This document shows, one piece after another, positions 25,621-33,229 of a stretch of 64,000 nt of DNA. Below the pieces are notes generated by a model. The model made no database searches. It was not told the origin of the DNA and saw only the letters and a program-made list of their open reading frames with translations. Made by a program: the position numbers and the translations under genes. This stretch comes from Chloroflexota bacterium (GTDB lineage Bacteria > Chloroflexota > Anaerolineae > 4572-78 > J111): NCBI GenBank assembly GCA_016860845.1, contig BOKF01000019.1:62001-126000 (forward strand), given 5' to 3'. Position 1 is the stretch's first letter. Every line of letters starts with the position of its first letter.

Positions 25621-26223
25621 ATGCAATACTCAAAACGGTTTCTTATCATCACGACCTTGTTTGTTACCGCCCTCCTTACCTCCAATATCATTTCGGTCAA
25701 GCTCGTGTCCTCCGGCAGTTTCATTTTGCCTGCCGGGATGATCATATTCTCCATCGATTATATCTTTGGAGATGTGTTGATCGAGAGGTACGGCTACAAA
25801 CTAATCCGGCCGGTCATCCGGCTAGGCTTGTTTTGTAAGCTGTTAATGGTCGCAGTTGACAGAACTGGACAGATTCTCTCGCCGGCCCCTTTCTGGCCAA
25901 ACCAGGCAGCGTATGAAATTATCCTGGGCAACATCCCGCGCCCGCTTTTGACCTCTGTTGTCGCCTCGTTGGTAGGCGAATTCACTAATTCCTGCATCCT
26001 GGCGAGATTGAAGGTAATGACAATGGGCCAGTGGCTGTGGCTGCGCACGATTAGTTCGACCGGGGTTGGACAGGGCCTCTACTCGCTGTGCTTTGTCAGC
26101 AGAGCCTTTGCCAGAAACATTCCTCAATGCGGACGCATCGAAGCGATCGGAACTCAATGGCTGTCCAAAGCGGCCTACGAAGCGCTGGCTAGCTCACTGG
26201 CTTATGCGGCACCAGCTGGCTGA
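25621..26223 (+). CDS. yhhQ: Queuosine precursor transporter, YhhQ/VUT family
   Basis: 200 residues, inner-membrane, about six helices. Diagnostic segments: S-N-I-I-S-V-K-L, L-P-A-G-M-I-I-F-S-I-D-Y-I-F-G-D-V-L-I-E-R-Y-G-Y, then V-G-E-F-T-N-S-x-I-L-A-R-L-K and W-L-W-L-R-T-I-S-S-T-G-V-G-Q-G. YhhQ proteins import preQ0/preQ1 for queuosine in tRNA; phages and plasmids also use related pathways for 7-deazaguanine DNA modification. Several normally conserved residues differ (for example G-x-G-x-D after the R-T-x-x-S-T block is G-L-Y), so activity is uncertain. The ATG follows CAGGAG. No other queuosine gene is in the window. Confidence 0.75.
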   Translation: MQYSKRFLIITTLFVTALLTSNIISVKLVSSGSFILPAGMIIFSIDYIFGDVLIERYGYKLIRPVIRLGLFCKLLMVAVDRTGQILSPAPFWPNQAAYEIILGNIPRPLLTSVVASLVGEFTNSCILARLKVMTMGQWLWLRTISSTGVGQGLYSLCFVSRAFARNIPQCGRIEAIGTQWLSKAAYEALASSLAYAAPAG

Positions 26224-26261
26224 AGAAAGCTGATAATTTCAGCCCCATCGCTCTCTATCCA

Positions 26262-26771
26262 ATGATCGATCCGAGCGACCTGGAGCCTTTCCGGGCATTT
26301 GAAATTGAAGCTCCATTTCTTGACCCTCTGCTGCCAGTCAAGATTCGGTTTGTACCTCTGCGGCGGACCCAAAAGAATCCGGCCTACCGGGTGAAAGCGA
26401 TCACAGTCCGATTAAACGGCGAAGAGAGACAGGCGACCGCTGCCGATATTTCTCTTGTTACTGGGCGAGACTTCTTTCAAACGGAGACAGATCAAATTGG
26501 CTGGGAACGCTTGATCTTGTGGCTAAGCCATCTTCTGAACGATGAGGAAGCCGCTACGTTAGGAAGCAATCACGAAATCGAATATCTCAAATGGGTAGGG
26601 GAGCGGGCAGCTGAAATTCATAGGAAGAGAGATGACAATGATCTTAAAGGCCTGAACGCCCGACGAAGTGTTAAGCCGGCTAAACCTGGTCCAATTGGGC
26701 CCTGCACCATCGGTTTCGCCGGCGGAAGAAAACCAACTCATCAAACTTTGGCCACCTGTCGATTTCGATAG
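26262..26771 (+). CDS. Hypothetical protein
   Basis: 169 residues from ATG 26262. A beta-rich start (I-E-A-P-F-L-D-P, K-I-R-F-V-P-L-R-R) then helices. The last ~35 residues (after the R-R-S-V-K-P stretch) look low-complexity, and an alternative frame is open across 26668-26871, so the tail may be frameshifted. No family recognised. It is followed 12 bases later by the gene at 26784. Confidence 0.45.
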   Translation: MIDPSDLEPFRAFEIEAPFLDPLLPVKIRFVPLRRTQKNPAYRVKAITVRLNGEERQATAADISLVTGRDFFQTETDQIGWERLILWLSHLLNDEEAATLGSNHEIEYLKWVGERAAEIHRKRDDNDLKGLNARRSVKPAKPGPIGPCTIGFAGGRKPTHQTLATCRFR

Positions 26772-26783
26772 AAGGGGAAAGAA

Positions 26784-27086
26784 ATGGGTGATGACAAACT
26801 TACGAAAAAGATTCGGATCATCTGCCGAAATAGGACCAAGGGGGAACTCGTCTGCGATCAAACTTTTCTAACGACACCGGAAATAGCCCTGCTATTTCTT
26901 GAACGCATCCAGGAAATGCTCGCCGATATGCCACCGAAAAGCACTCAAATGGCCGCTTCCGAGCTGAATATTGATACCATCGAGGTCGAGATAGACCTCA
27001 TTGTATCGCCTATCCCCCTCCATGGCATGCCTGTTGCCCCAACTTTTGAAGACCTGTTTCGCTGGCCATCGGCAAGGCCGGTTTGA
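26784..27086 (+). CDS. Small protein with C-terminal TFEDLFR motif; paralogue of 50108
   Basis: 100 residues; ATG behind GGGGAAAGAA. It aligns with the protein at 50108: (K/T)-G-E-x-V-x-D-Q-T-(F/Y), an aliphatic helix A-x-L-L-x-x-(R/Q)-(I/L)-x-x-M-(L/V)-A-D-(M/F)-P, then a strand and Pro-rich link to A-P-T-F-E-D-L-F-R-W. The tail motif is shared with unrelated proteins in this window. Function unknown. Confidence 0.6.
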   Translation: MGDDKLTKKIRIICRNRTKGELVCDQTFLTTPEIALLFLERIQEMLADMPPKSTQMAASELNIDTIEVEIDLIVSPIPLHGMPVAPTFEDLFRWPSARPV

Positions 27087-27097
27087 TTGAAGAGACG

Positions 27098-27122
27098 GAG
27101 GGGAGGGGAGGGGAGGGGAGGG
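27098..27122 (+). repeat. Pentanucleotide (GGGGA) tract
   Basis: Five tandem GGGGA units with flanking GG and GGG, directly after the stop at 27086. Five G-runs close together could form a G-quadruplex on the plus strand. Confidence 0.8.
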
Positions 27123-27143
27123 AAATTACGAGTTTTAAATCAC

Positions 27144-27279
27144 TTTTCCCGGAAAACCAGCCAATTTTTCCGGGTTAATAGAAAAGGATAAGGATGGAAC
27201 AGGTTTTCCCGGAAAACCAGCCAATTTCTCTCAGCTGCCGGAAAATTTATTAAGGCTGAACAGGTTTTCCCAGAAAACC
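27144..27279. repeat. Three TTTTCC(C/G)GGAAAA palindromes at 60-bp spacing; includes the right 80-bp inverted repeat
   Basis: Palindromes at 27144-27156, 27204-27216 and 27265-27277 (last with one mismatch). Positions 27200-27279 are the inverted twin of 25439-25518. The array ends 15 bp from the stop of the small gene on the minus strand. Confidence 0.85.
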
Positions 27280-27293
27280 AAAAGCTGTTTTGG

Positions 27294-27536
27294 CTAAGTA
27301 CCGTTTTTTGCTGCCCCATTCTCTGCGTCGTCAACTACTTCGGCCTGAGACAGAATAGCCTTAATGACAGCTTCCGTTTTATTTAGGGCAATCCCATGTT
27401 TTATAGCGTGATTTCGGACGATAGTGGCAATGGCATCAGCGAGCCGCTGAGCATCCTCGCCACCCTTTACGTAAACAGAAAATTGCCAACCGCCGCTTCG
27501 TTTGCGTTTAGTAAAAAAGTCTTCCGGTTTAGCCAT
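27294..27536 (-). CDS. Small basic DNA-binding-like protein
   Basis: 80 residues; ATG at 27536 follows AGGAG at 8 bases. M-A-K-P-E-D-F-F-T-K-R-K-R, then a strand G-W-Q-F-S-V-Y-V-K-G-G, then two helices (A-Q-R-L-A-D-A-I-A-T-I-V and N-K-T-E-A-V-I-K-A-I-L). This order suggests a ribbon-helix-helix-like or ParG-like protein. It diverges from the 18-bp iterons at 27617 and ends at the palindrome array, so it could be a copy-number or partition regulator. That role is inference. Confidence 0.55.
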   Translation of the reverse strand: MAKPEDFFTKRKRSGGWQFSVYVKGGEDAQRLADAIATIVRNHAIKHGIALNKTEAVIKAILSQAEVVDDAENGAAKNGT

Positions 27537-27616
27537 CTTCAAGACTCCTGAAATGGATTTTAGCATAGATCAACCTTATCGTCTAGTTAATTTCAACTTC
27601 TTGATTTTCTGCACTC

Positions 27617-27688
27617 TATTGACCTTCTTAGATGTATTGACTTTCTTGGTTGTATTGACTTTCTTGACTATATTGACTCTCTTGCAGA
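27617..27688 (+). repeat. Four 18-bp direct repeats (iterons)
   Basis: Exact 18-bp period, consensus TATTGACTTTCTTGGNTG, at 27617-27634, 27635-27652, 27653-27670 and 27671-27688. They lie upstream of the RNA units and the replication gene and overlap a promoter -35 box. Typical of iteron origins or an autoregulatory operator. Confidence 0.8.
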
Positions 27689-27701
27689 AATGTGATATTG
27701 T
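27673..27701 (+). promoter_or_regulatory. Promoter overlapping the last iteron
   Basis: TTGACT at 27673-27678 (inside iteron 4) and TATTGT at 27696-27701 with a 17-bp spacer. An iteron-binding protein would block it. Confidence 0.5.
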
Positions 27702-27719
27702 ATAGATTGTTAGACTACA

Positions 27720-28280
27720 TAAGAAAAATTCCCTAAAAAACGGTCTATTCCACTTCTCGCTTAATGTTCGTCAAAAACTATACTGTTTGCTCAAAGCGCT
27801 GACCAGCTTGCCGGCAGGAGAACCCATCCTTTACCCAGACTAACTAACTGATCGCCCCCTACGACTACTTCGGGATACGAAAGCTCAGAAATAAGCCTGT
27901 GAGCCCACAAGGGCCGATTTTCCAGGCAGACGCTCATGATTTTTGAGAAATGGAGATTTCAAATTTATACACATTGGCTATCTTGGCAGTCTGTAGGAGG
28001 GGTTGATCAGCAGGCAGTGGGCATGGAGCAAGCAGGGGGATCAAGACCGTTCAAAGGTCATGGTATCATCTTTTCAAAATGCCCACGCGTTGAACGAGCG
28101 CTCTTTAATCTCCTACACGAAATCCCATTCAACCGGGTGATTTTGCCTAGGCTATACGCAAATTTGACTACCAGGGCAGCAGAATTTTTATTGCCCGGCT
28201 GGTCGAGCAAGAATAGCCACTTTTCACAGCTTGGGGATACTAGAACTTGTGGTATTCCAAAAAAATACCTACTAGATATA
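27720..28280. other. Gene-poor stretch between iterons and RNA units
   Basis: About 560 bp. One open frame from 27936 to 28295 exists but lacks a ribosome site and any protein character I trust. Nothing else supported. Confidence 0.4.
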
Positions 28281-28291
28281 GTGCTAAATGA

Positions 28292-28498
28292 TTGACTCAA
28301 GAGGGTATCTGGGCTTATAATAAGGAGACTCAGATGTGTCGACATCCGAGGTTTTAAAAGCAAAAAGACTTGTTAGCAGCAAGTCTTTTAGCTCAAGCAA
28401 TATTAGCCCAAAAAGTTCTTTACTGAGAGTCGTCATCTCTCAGGTGCTAGCCGCCTCTTTAATGGGGAGGGGGTAGGTGCGCCTTTGCGCCTTTTTTC
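28292..28498 (+). ncRNA. Promoter-led structured RNA unit 1
   Basis: TTGACT (28292) and TATAAT (28316), 18-bp spacer, start a unit with three hairpins: GATGT/ACATC (28333-28346), AAAGACTTG/CAAGTCTTT (28364-28388) and CTGAGAG/CTCTCAG (28423-28443), ending with GGTGC/GCGCC plus six T (28476-28497), a rho-independent terminator. The predicted transcript is ~170 nt without a coding frame. Unit 2 at 28637 repeats the same plan. Likely a small RNA controlling replication. Confidence 0.65.
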
Positions 28499-28636
28499 TG
28501 GCACGTTTCAATGATAACAGAAGCCGTATTATTTGTCAATTTCAACATGCTAAAAAAACATCCTTTTCGCCTATACCCTACAGGTAGTAGTATTAAAAAG
28601 AAGCACCACTATATATATGTATGGATGATGAGAAGA

Positions 28637-28860
28637 TTCGACTCTACAGGGTATGGGGTTTATAATGAGGAGACTCGGATGCGCCAACATCCAGTCTTTC
28701 GACATTTTTTATTTTAAAAGCAAAAGGACTTGCGCCAACAAGTCCCAGTTGCTTACGAAGTATAAATCGCATTTTGCTTCGAGAGCGCCAACTCTCGGTG
28801 CGCCTATGGCTCCTTAAATGGGGAGGGGGAAGTTGCGTCTTGCGCCACCCCCCGGCGGCA
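28637..28860 (+). ncRNA. Promoter-led structured RNA unit 2, three hairpins with identical CGCCAA loops
   Basis: TTCGAC (28637) and TATAAT (28661), 18-bp spacer. Hairpins GGATG/CATCC (28677-28692), GGACTTG/CAAGTCC (28726-28745) and CGAGAG/CTCTCG (28780-28797) all present the same six-base loop CGCCAA. A diverged duplicate of unit 1, sharing TATAATnAGGAGACTC, TTTTAAAAGCAAAA and TTAATGGGGAGGGGG. It lacks a T-tract and runs up to the replication gene, so it may be that gene's leader. Confidence 0.65.
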
Positions 28861-28867
28861 CATTTTG

Positions 28868-28873
28868 TATAAT
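28868..28873 (+). promoter_or_regulatory. -10-like TATAAT before the replication gene
   Basis: TATAAT 50 bp before the ATG at 28924, without a good -35 at the usual distance. It may be an additional promoter for the replication gene. Confidence 0.3.
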
Positions 28874-28923
28874 AGCAGACTTTGAAAAAATCGTCAAATT
28901 CTGTTTCTGGTTTTTTTGAATCT

Positions 28924-31071
28924 ATGAACAGTCAGGCCGGACCAGACAAAACAAAAATAATAACTGTTAAGGGACTTTATCTCGACGAGTACGAGGCGAT
29001 CGTCAAACCTCATCAAGCCTTCCTTATCTCTAATTACTTCATCCGGTATTGGCTCAGGCGACTGGAAACTACTTTGGGCTGGATTATCATGTCCTTGCTC
29101 CAAGCCTGTTGGCGGGCAAATGAGGATGAAATCGAGATCGACCAGCGAACGATCGCCGAAGAAATAGGTTTGGATCGCCGTACGGTGGGTCGCCAGACTA
29201 AAGATAACGCCTGGTATCACTGGTTTCTTCCGAAAATTGAAGAGAACCGGGGCGAGAAACAAAAGGATAACAGCTACAAACCTCTCCCCAAAAAATACCA
29301 CGTTTACCTGTCCATTCCGCTCATCCCGGAACATCTGGCCGGCCTTTACGTCTTTTTCCAGCGACGATGCTCCACGCCAGCTACGGCCGCCAAGGTCGAG
29401 CAAGCTTTAGATGAACTGTACAGTCTTGAGAGTAAGGTTGCCTTGGCTCTGCTGGAAAGCTACGCGGCCGAGGCGCCCCGCCAGTTCGAAGCACCCCTGG
29501 CCTTTAAAGATTTACTAGAGCTGGCAACCGGATTTGTGCCTGAAAAAGTGCTTCCAAAAGAGAAGGTGAAAGATTTTAACGAAAAGATTTCACAGACCTA
29601 TCTTAAACTCGTCGACATTGGTTATACGGATTGCCGGCAGTACTTCCGCCGCAACTGGGTACCATTACTTGGCTCGTCTCTGGCCTGGCTTATTATGGCG
29701 CTGCGTTCCCAGTGTTTTTACAATCCCAAAACCGGTGAGCTACGTGATACCTGCACCTGGCAAAAAGGCGCGCTGGCTGGGATCCTGGGTCAAACACCTA
29801 AAAACCTGACGCGGTTGTTGGAAAATGAGTACACTCCTCTCTTCTTCGAGATAATTAGACAAAATAAACGGGAGATCGAATTTAAGGTACGCATGATAGG
29901 CGAACCCCTCATCCCTGACGATTTTGAAGCCTTCTGGACGCAGAGGGTCACCAATCCCGAACCGGACAAAATTGTACTGTCACCCATCAAGAATCAGACA
30001 AAATGTGACATGACCCCCTCGAAAGAATCGGACAAATTACGACATGACCCTGTAGAGAATGCGACAAAATGCGACATGACCCTCTTAGAAGAATCAGACA
30101 AAATGCGACATGACCCCATTGGAGAATCGGACAAAACACGACATAACCTCCCAGCGAATCGGACAAAACATGACATGACCCCACAGCGAATCGGACAAAA
30201 TGTGACACATGAAAGTACTCTAAAAGACTCAGTACTTTTTGTTGTTGATCAGAAATCAATGAGAACAAGTTCAAGTATTGAAGATTTGTTACACAAAGCT
30301 GGACTCAGCGGTGGGGGACTAAAACGCTTATGTGATCGGAATCCACCTTTGGATCAGCGACAGGTCAGGGCAGTTCTTTTGTATGCCGAAGCTAACCAAC
30401 TAGGACCAGGCTACATTTACAACCATCTTGACCAGAACATACCGGTAGATGAGCTGTTTCTGCGCTTTGCCGATTTAAATACTGAAATACTGACAGCGTT
30501 TCAGCAGGCCGTAAAGGAGTTGCGGGTAAATGGTGGCCGCGTGCCGTCGGAAATATTTGCTTTAATCCCTGGGGAGCATCTCGGTCTTTTTGCTCAATTT
30601 GCAGAGGTGTTTGTCGGGGTGAAAGCCGAGCTCGTCATTCAGATGTTTCATCACGGGCAAATGACTGCGGATCCGCCGGAGCTAGCAGACACCACTCCTT
30701 CTTTGGGGGATGAGCGAGCCGAAGCGGCTGCTACTATCAGCCTTCCCCAGCCGCCGGATCAGCCTGAACCCGCTGCTGTGGCAGCACTTGAATCGGATGA
30801 CTTGGAGCGGCTATGGTGCCGAGTCTTGGAGCAACTCCAATCACAGATGACGCGAGCCACTTTTGATACCTGGATCAAAGATACTCGGTTGATTGGTTGG
30901 GACGGAACAAAGTTTACCATTGCCGTTAAAAGCCAGTATGCGTTGGATTGGTTAAAAAACAGGCTGGCAAAGACAATCGAGCGTACTCTAAGGCTTATGA
31001 TGAGTGAACCTAACTACAACCAGCACTGGCCAGAAATGGAGTTGGAATTTGTCAGCTACCCACCACTTTAA
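28924..31071 (+). CDS. Plasmid replication protein with C-terminal DnaA domain-I-like region
   Basis: 715 residues from ATG 28924; a TTG at 28882 adds 14. Residues ~15-130 contain a winged-helix-like block (I-D-Q-R-T-I-A-E-E-I-G-L-D-R-R-T-V-G-R). A second such block (A-L-A-G-I-L-G-Q-T-P-K-N-L-T-R-L-L) lies near residue 285. Residues ~628-700 match DnaA domain I: L-W-C-R-V-L-E-Q-L, then T-R-A-T-F-D-T-W-I, then a strand and A-L-D-W-L-K-N-R-L. That domain binds helicase and loading partners, so this is the likely initiator. Residues ~348-429 are encoded by DNA repeats and are probably a linker. Position behind iterons and RNA units supports the call. Confidence 0.75.
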   Translation: MNSQAGPDKTKIITVKGLYLDEYEAIVKPHQAFLISNYFIRYWLRRLETTLGWIIMSLLQACWRANEDEIEIDQRTIAEEIGLDRRTVGRQTKDNAWYHWFLPKIEENRGEKQKDNSYKPLPKKYHVYLSIPLIPEHLAGLYVFFQRRCSTPATAAKVEQALDELYSLESKVALALLESYAAEAPRQFEAPLAFKDLLELATGFVPEKVLPKEKVKDFNEKISQTYLKLVDIGYTDCRQYFRRNWVPLLGSSLAWLIMALRSQCFYNPKTGELRDTCTWQKGALAGILGQTPKNLTRLLENEYTPLFFEIIRQNKREIEFKVRMIGEPLIPDDFEAFWTQRVTNPEPDKIVLSPIKNQTKCDMTPSKESDKLRHDPVENATKCDMTLLEESDKMRHDPIGESDKTRHNLPANRTKHDMTPQRIGQNVTHESTLKDSVLFVVDQKSMRTSSSIEDLLHKAGLSGGGLKRLCDRNPPLDQRQVRAVLLYAEANQLGPGYIYNHLDQNIPVDELFLRFADLNTEILTAFQQAVKELRVNGGRVPSEIFALIPGEHLGLFAQFAEVFVGVKAELVIQMFHHGQMTADPPELADTTPSLGDERAEAAATISLPQPPDQPEPAAVAALESDDLERLWCRVLEQLQSQMTRATFDTWIKDTRLIGWDGTKFTIAVKSQYALDWLKNRLAKTIERTLRLMMSEPNYNQHWPEMELEFVSYPPL
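29965..30210 (+). repeat. Eight ~33-bp direct repeats inside the replication gene
   Basis: Units begin with GGACAAAAT-like sequence at 29965, 29997, 30031, 30063, 30097, 30130, 30162 and 30194, spaced 32, 34, 32, 34, 33, 32 and 32 bp; core GACAAAATGCGACATGACC. Because spacing is not always a multiple of three, the same DNA is read as T-K-C-D-M-T, S-D-K-M-R-H-D and G-Q-N-V-T-H. Conservation is therefore at the DNA level, as for origin iterons. Confidence 0.8.
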
Positions 31072-31261
31072 GAGGGTGCTGAAAAAGTCTCACCATAGAG
31101 GAAGTACTAATGACCAGTATGACTGTGCAAACGAAGACGGGCCACCTCCAACGCCCGTGCTGGTCCGTGCTAGGTGCTCACTGCCACCCGTATACCGCTA
31201 CCGGGTAGTTGCGGAATTTTTCAGGAAAAATCTGATTCTGAAAGTTGATAGGAGATTATTT

Positions 31262-31711
31262 ATGCAAGACTGGGCAGATTTTGTGCAGGGCACTGGGCAA
31301 GAAGCTACCATTGTTAGTACAGGCCGACCCGTAATCCTCAAGGATCCAAAAACCCCTATGGTCGTGCTTACCCTGGCTGAGTTTAAGCATTACCGGTGGT
31401 TGATGAGCCAACAAAATTACATTTCTGCCGCCAAGGCTCACAAGGCGGCCAATCGAGCTGTTTTGCAAGATCTGGTGGGCTGCCCTCTGGGTGCGGGTCA
31501 TCCAGAATGGGTCGAGGAGCCGACGCCACATTGGGAAGTTCCGTTTCATTACAGTGGAGATGGGACATTGGTGACAACGATTGAGGTAGATGCTCAGACA
31601 GGACAGGCGCAGCTGACTGAGGTCGAGCGAGACGAATTGATGGGCCGGTTTGAGCGGATGGTCCGAAGTAAGCGTAGGAAACGCGAAAGAGATCGGCGGG
31701 TTGACGATTAA
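31262..31711 (+). CDS. Phd/YefM-like antitoxin candidate, copy 2
   Basis: 149 residues, ATG behind AGGAG. It matches the protein at 9879 almost throughout (about nine residues in ten identical), with differences mainly in the basic tail. The similarity at DNA level also includes ~50 bp upstream, with a damaged TTTTCC..GGAAAA palindrome, and ~30 bp after the stop, so a ~530-bp segment was duplicated. No toxin gene follows. It lies directly behind the replication gene. Confidence 0.6.
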   Translation: MQDWADFVQGTGQEATIVSTGRPVILKDPKTPMVVLTLAEFKHYRWLMSQQNYISAAKAHKAANRAVLQDLVGCPLGAGHPEWVEEPTPHWEVPFHYSGDGTLVTTIEVDAQTGQAQLTEVERDELMGRFERMVRSKRRKRERDRRVDD

Positions 31712-31740
31712 GCCTCAGGTAGCAGTCACATAACATTCTC

Positions 31741-31843
31741 AGCAGCAAAAGGATATATTCTCACCCCGGCCGGCGAGAAGTTCCTGCAAGAAATATCAGC
31801 CGGACAAACGAAAGCCATGGATGTGAAAGAACCCAGAGGCTGA
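31741..31843 (+). pseudogene. C-terminal fragment of a winged-helix protein
   Basis: Open frame without a start: K-G-Y-I-L-T-P-A-G-E-K-F-L-Q-E-I, the wing and last helix typical of small winged-helix regulators, ending in TGA at 31841. Just behind the duplicated segment, so probably cut by that event. Confidence 0.4.
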
Positions 31844-31884
31844 ACCTTTTTTGGAAAATCTGAATTTCACGTGATCGAATTAAA

Positions 31885-32515
31885 ATGAGTCATCATTATC
31901 CTTGTTTTGCACCAAATCCGATTACACTTGAGATGGTCAGGCAGAATTTGCCCGGCATCCGCATCAACTCGGCCGATTATAGACTCTCCGAAATTGTCAC
32001 TATGATTTTTCGCGAGCAGTTTATTATTCACTCACCCGAGGATATAAGCCTGGCTACTTGGACCTATCATGCGGCTTTGTCCCTCCGACTGCTATAAGCA
32101 ATCTGGAGTTGAAGTGCAGTTTTGAGGCAGGTGGGTGGTTTGATGTCATCGTCGATGATGGAGAAGATGAACCACACCCTGCCCTTTTGGCCAAATGGAA
32201 TCGCAAGGGCGTGATATTTTTGAGCCAGCCAAAGAACTCGCCAAACTTTGCCAGGACGTTCCCGCTCGACCAGGCACCGACGCCTTGCTTCTGACATATT
32301 GGCCAACGGCGCAATTCTTTGATTTTGCAGGTCAAGTTATTTGTTTCTGGCAGCAAGAGCTTAAAGGAAGCGAGGCCCGTCTTTACCTGCTTATCGTGGG
32401 TTATGAAAACAAAAAGGGATGGAAGAGTTCCGTTATCTTCACACACACATTTCAGATTTCATCTGAAGAAGTGATAATCGAGCCGCAAAAGCTGGTGAAC
32501 AACTTTATTTATTGA
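31885..32515 (+). pseudogene. Frameshifted hypothetical gene
   Basis: Three consecutive stretches in different frames each look like real protein: 31885-32097 (from an ATG), then L-E-L-K-C-S-F-E-A-G-G-W-F-D-V-I-V-D-D-G-E-D in the frame of 32058, then 32195-32515 (L-L-L-T-Y-W-P-T-A-Q-F-F-D-F-A). The simplest reading is one ~210-residue gene with two frameshifts. No family recognised. Confidence 0.45.
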
Positions 32516-32546
32516 AAAAGTTTCAGAAAGGCAGTAGCTGGTTGCT

Positions 32547-33229
32547 ATGGTAACTCATATCTTACTCATTGAGGGTGTCGGCCTGGACTCAGCGGAGTCA
32601 TTATCTCCCCATCTAGAGCACCTTGACTATCAGTTCTTAACTGCCATCACCCCTGAAGCTGCCGCTCAACAAATAGCTGGTTATTGGCCCGATCTCATCG
32701 TCCTAAATTGTAGCGACGTTTTCTTCCTTGATCCGGACTGGATTGTCAACAAAAATATCCTCAAAATCCCCCTGATCGTCGTTGGCAACAAAGAGGGTTT
32801 CAAAGGCGAATTCCCCCCCGACACGATTGTGGTAGCGACCCATCATCCCCAACAACTAGCCCAGGTGGTGCGAAGGGCTATTTCAGAGATGAGGCCTCGC
32901 TTTATCCGCCTACCTGGGCTGGCGCTTAACTCTCATACGCGCCAAATTTTGTGTGACGGCCAGATCCACTCCTTGACACCTAAAGAATTCCAGTTATTAC
33001 GTTTGTTGATGAGTCAGCCCAACCAGATCGTGGTCCGGAAACGATGATGGAAACAGTATGGGAAACTGCTTATTTAGGGGATACGCGCACCATTGACGTT
33101 CATATCCGCTGGCATCGGCAAAAAATCGAAATAGAACCCAACCGTCCCCAGCGCCTGGTGACCGTTCGCAGAGTGGGCTACAAGCTGTTAATTCCGCCGT
33201 CGCCAGACCCGAGCCGACCCAATGGCTAA
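32547..33229 (+). pseudogene. OmpR/PhoB-type response regulator with a frameshift in the winged helix
   Basis: The first part (32547-33047) is a receiver-like domain followed by the start of a winged helix (L-T-P-K-E-F-Q-L-L-R-L-L-M). It hits a stop exactly where the second part begins in another frame (33044-33229: M-E-T-V-W-E-T-A, then T-I-D-V-H-I-R-W-H-R-Q-K-I-E and V-R-R-V-G-Y-K-L-L). Joined, they form one complete PhoB-type DNA-binding domain. The receiver lacks the phosphoacceptor: L-I-V-L-N where D is usual. So it is an atypical or dead regulator. The ATGA overlap could allow coupled translation, but splitting a fold this way is unlikely to be functional. Confidence 0.65.

Noticed and set aside
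9777..27279. CRISPR array from palindromic repeats with ~60-bp spacing
   Set aside because: Repeat units are only 13-21 bp, occur in twos and threes at distant places, and the spacers are themselves similar. No cas gene is present.
27936..28295. 119-codon rightward frame between iterons and RNA unit 1
   Set aside because: No ribosome site, unusual composition, and it runs into the promoter of RNA unit 1.
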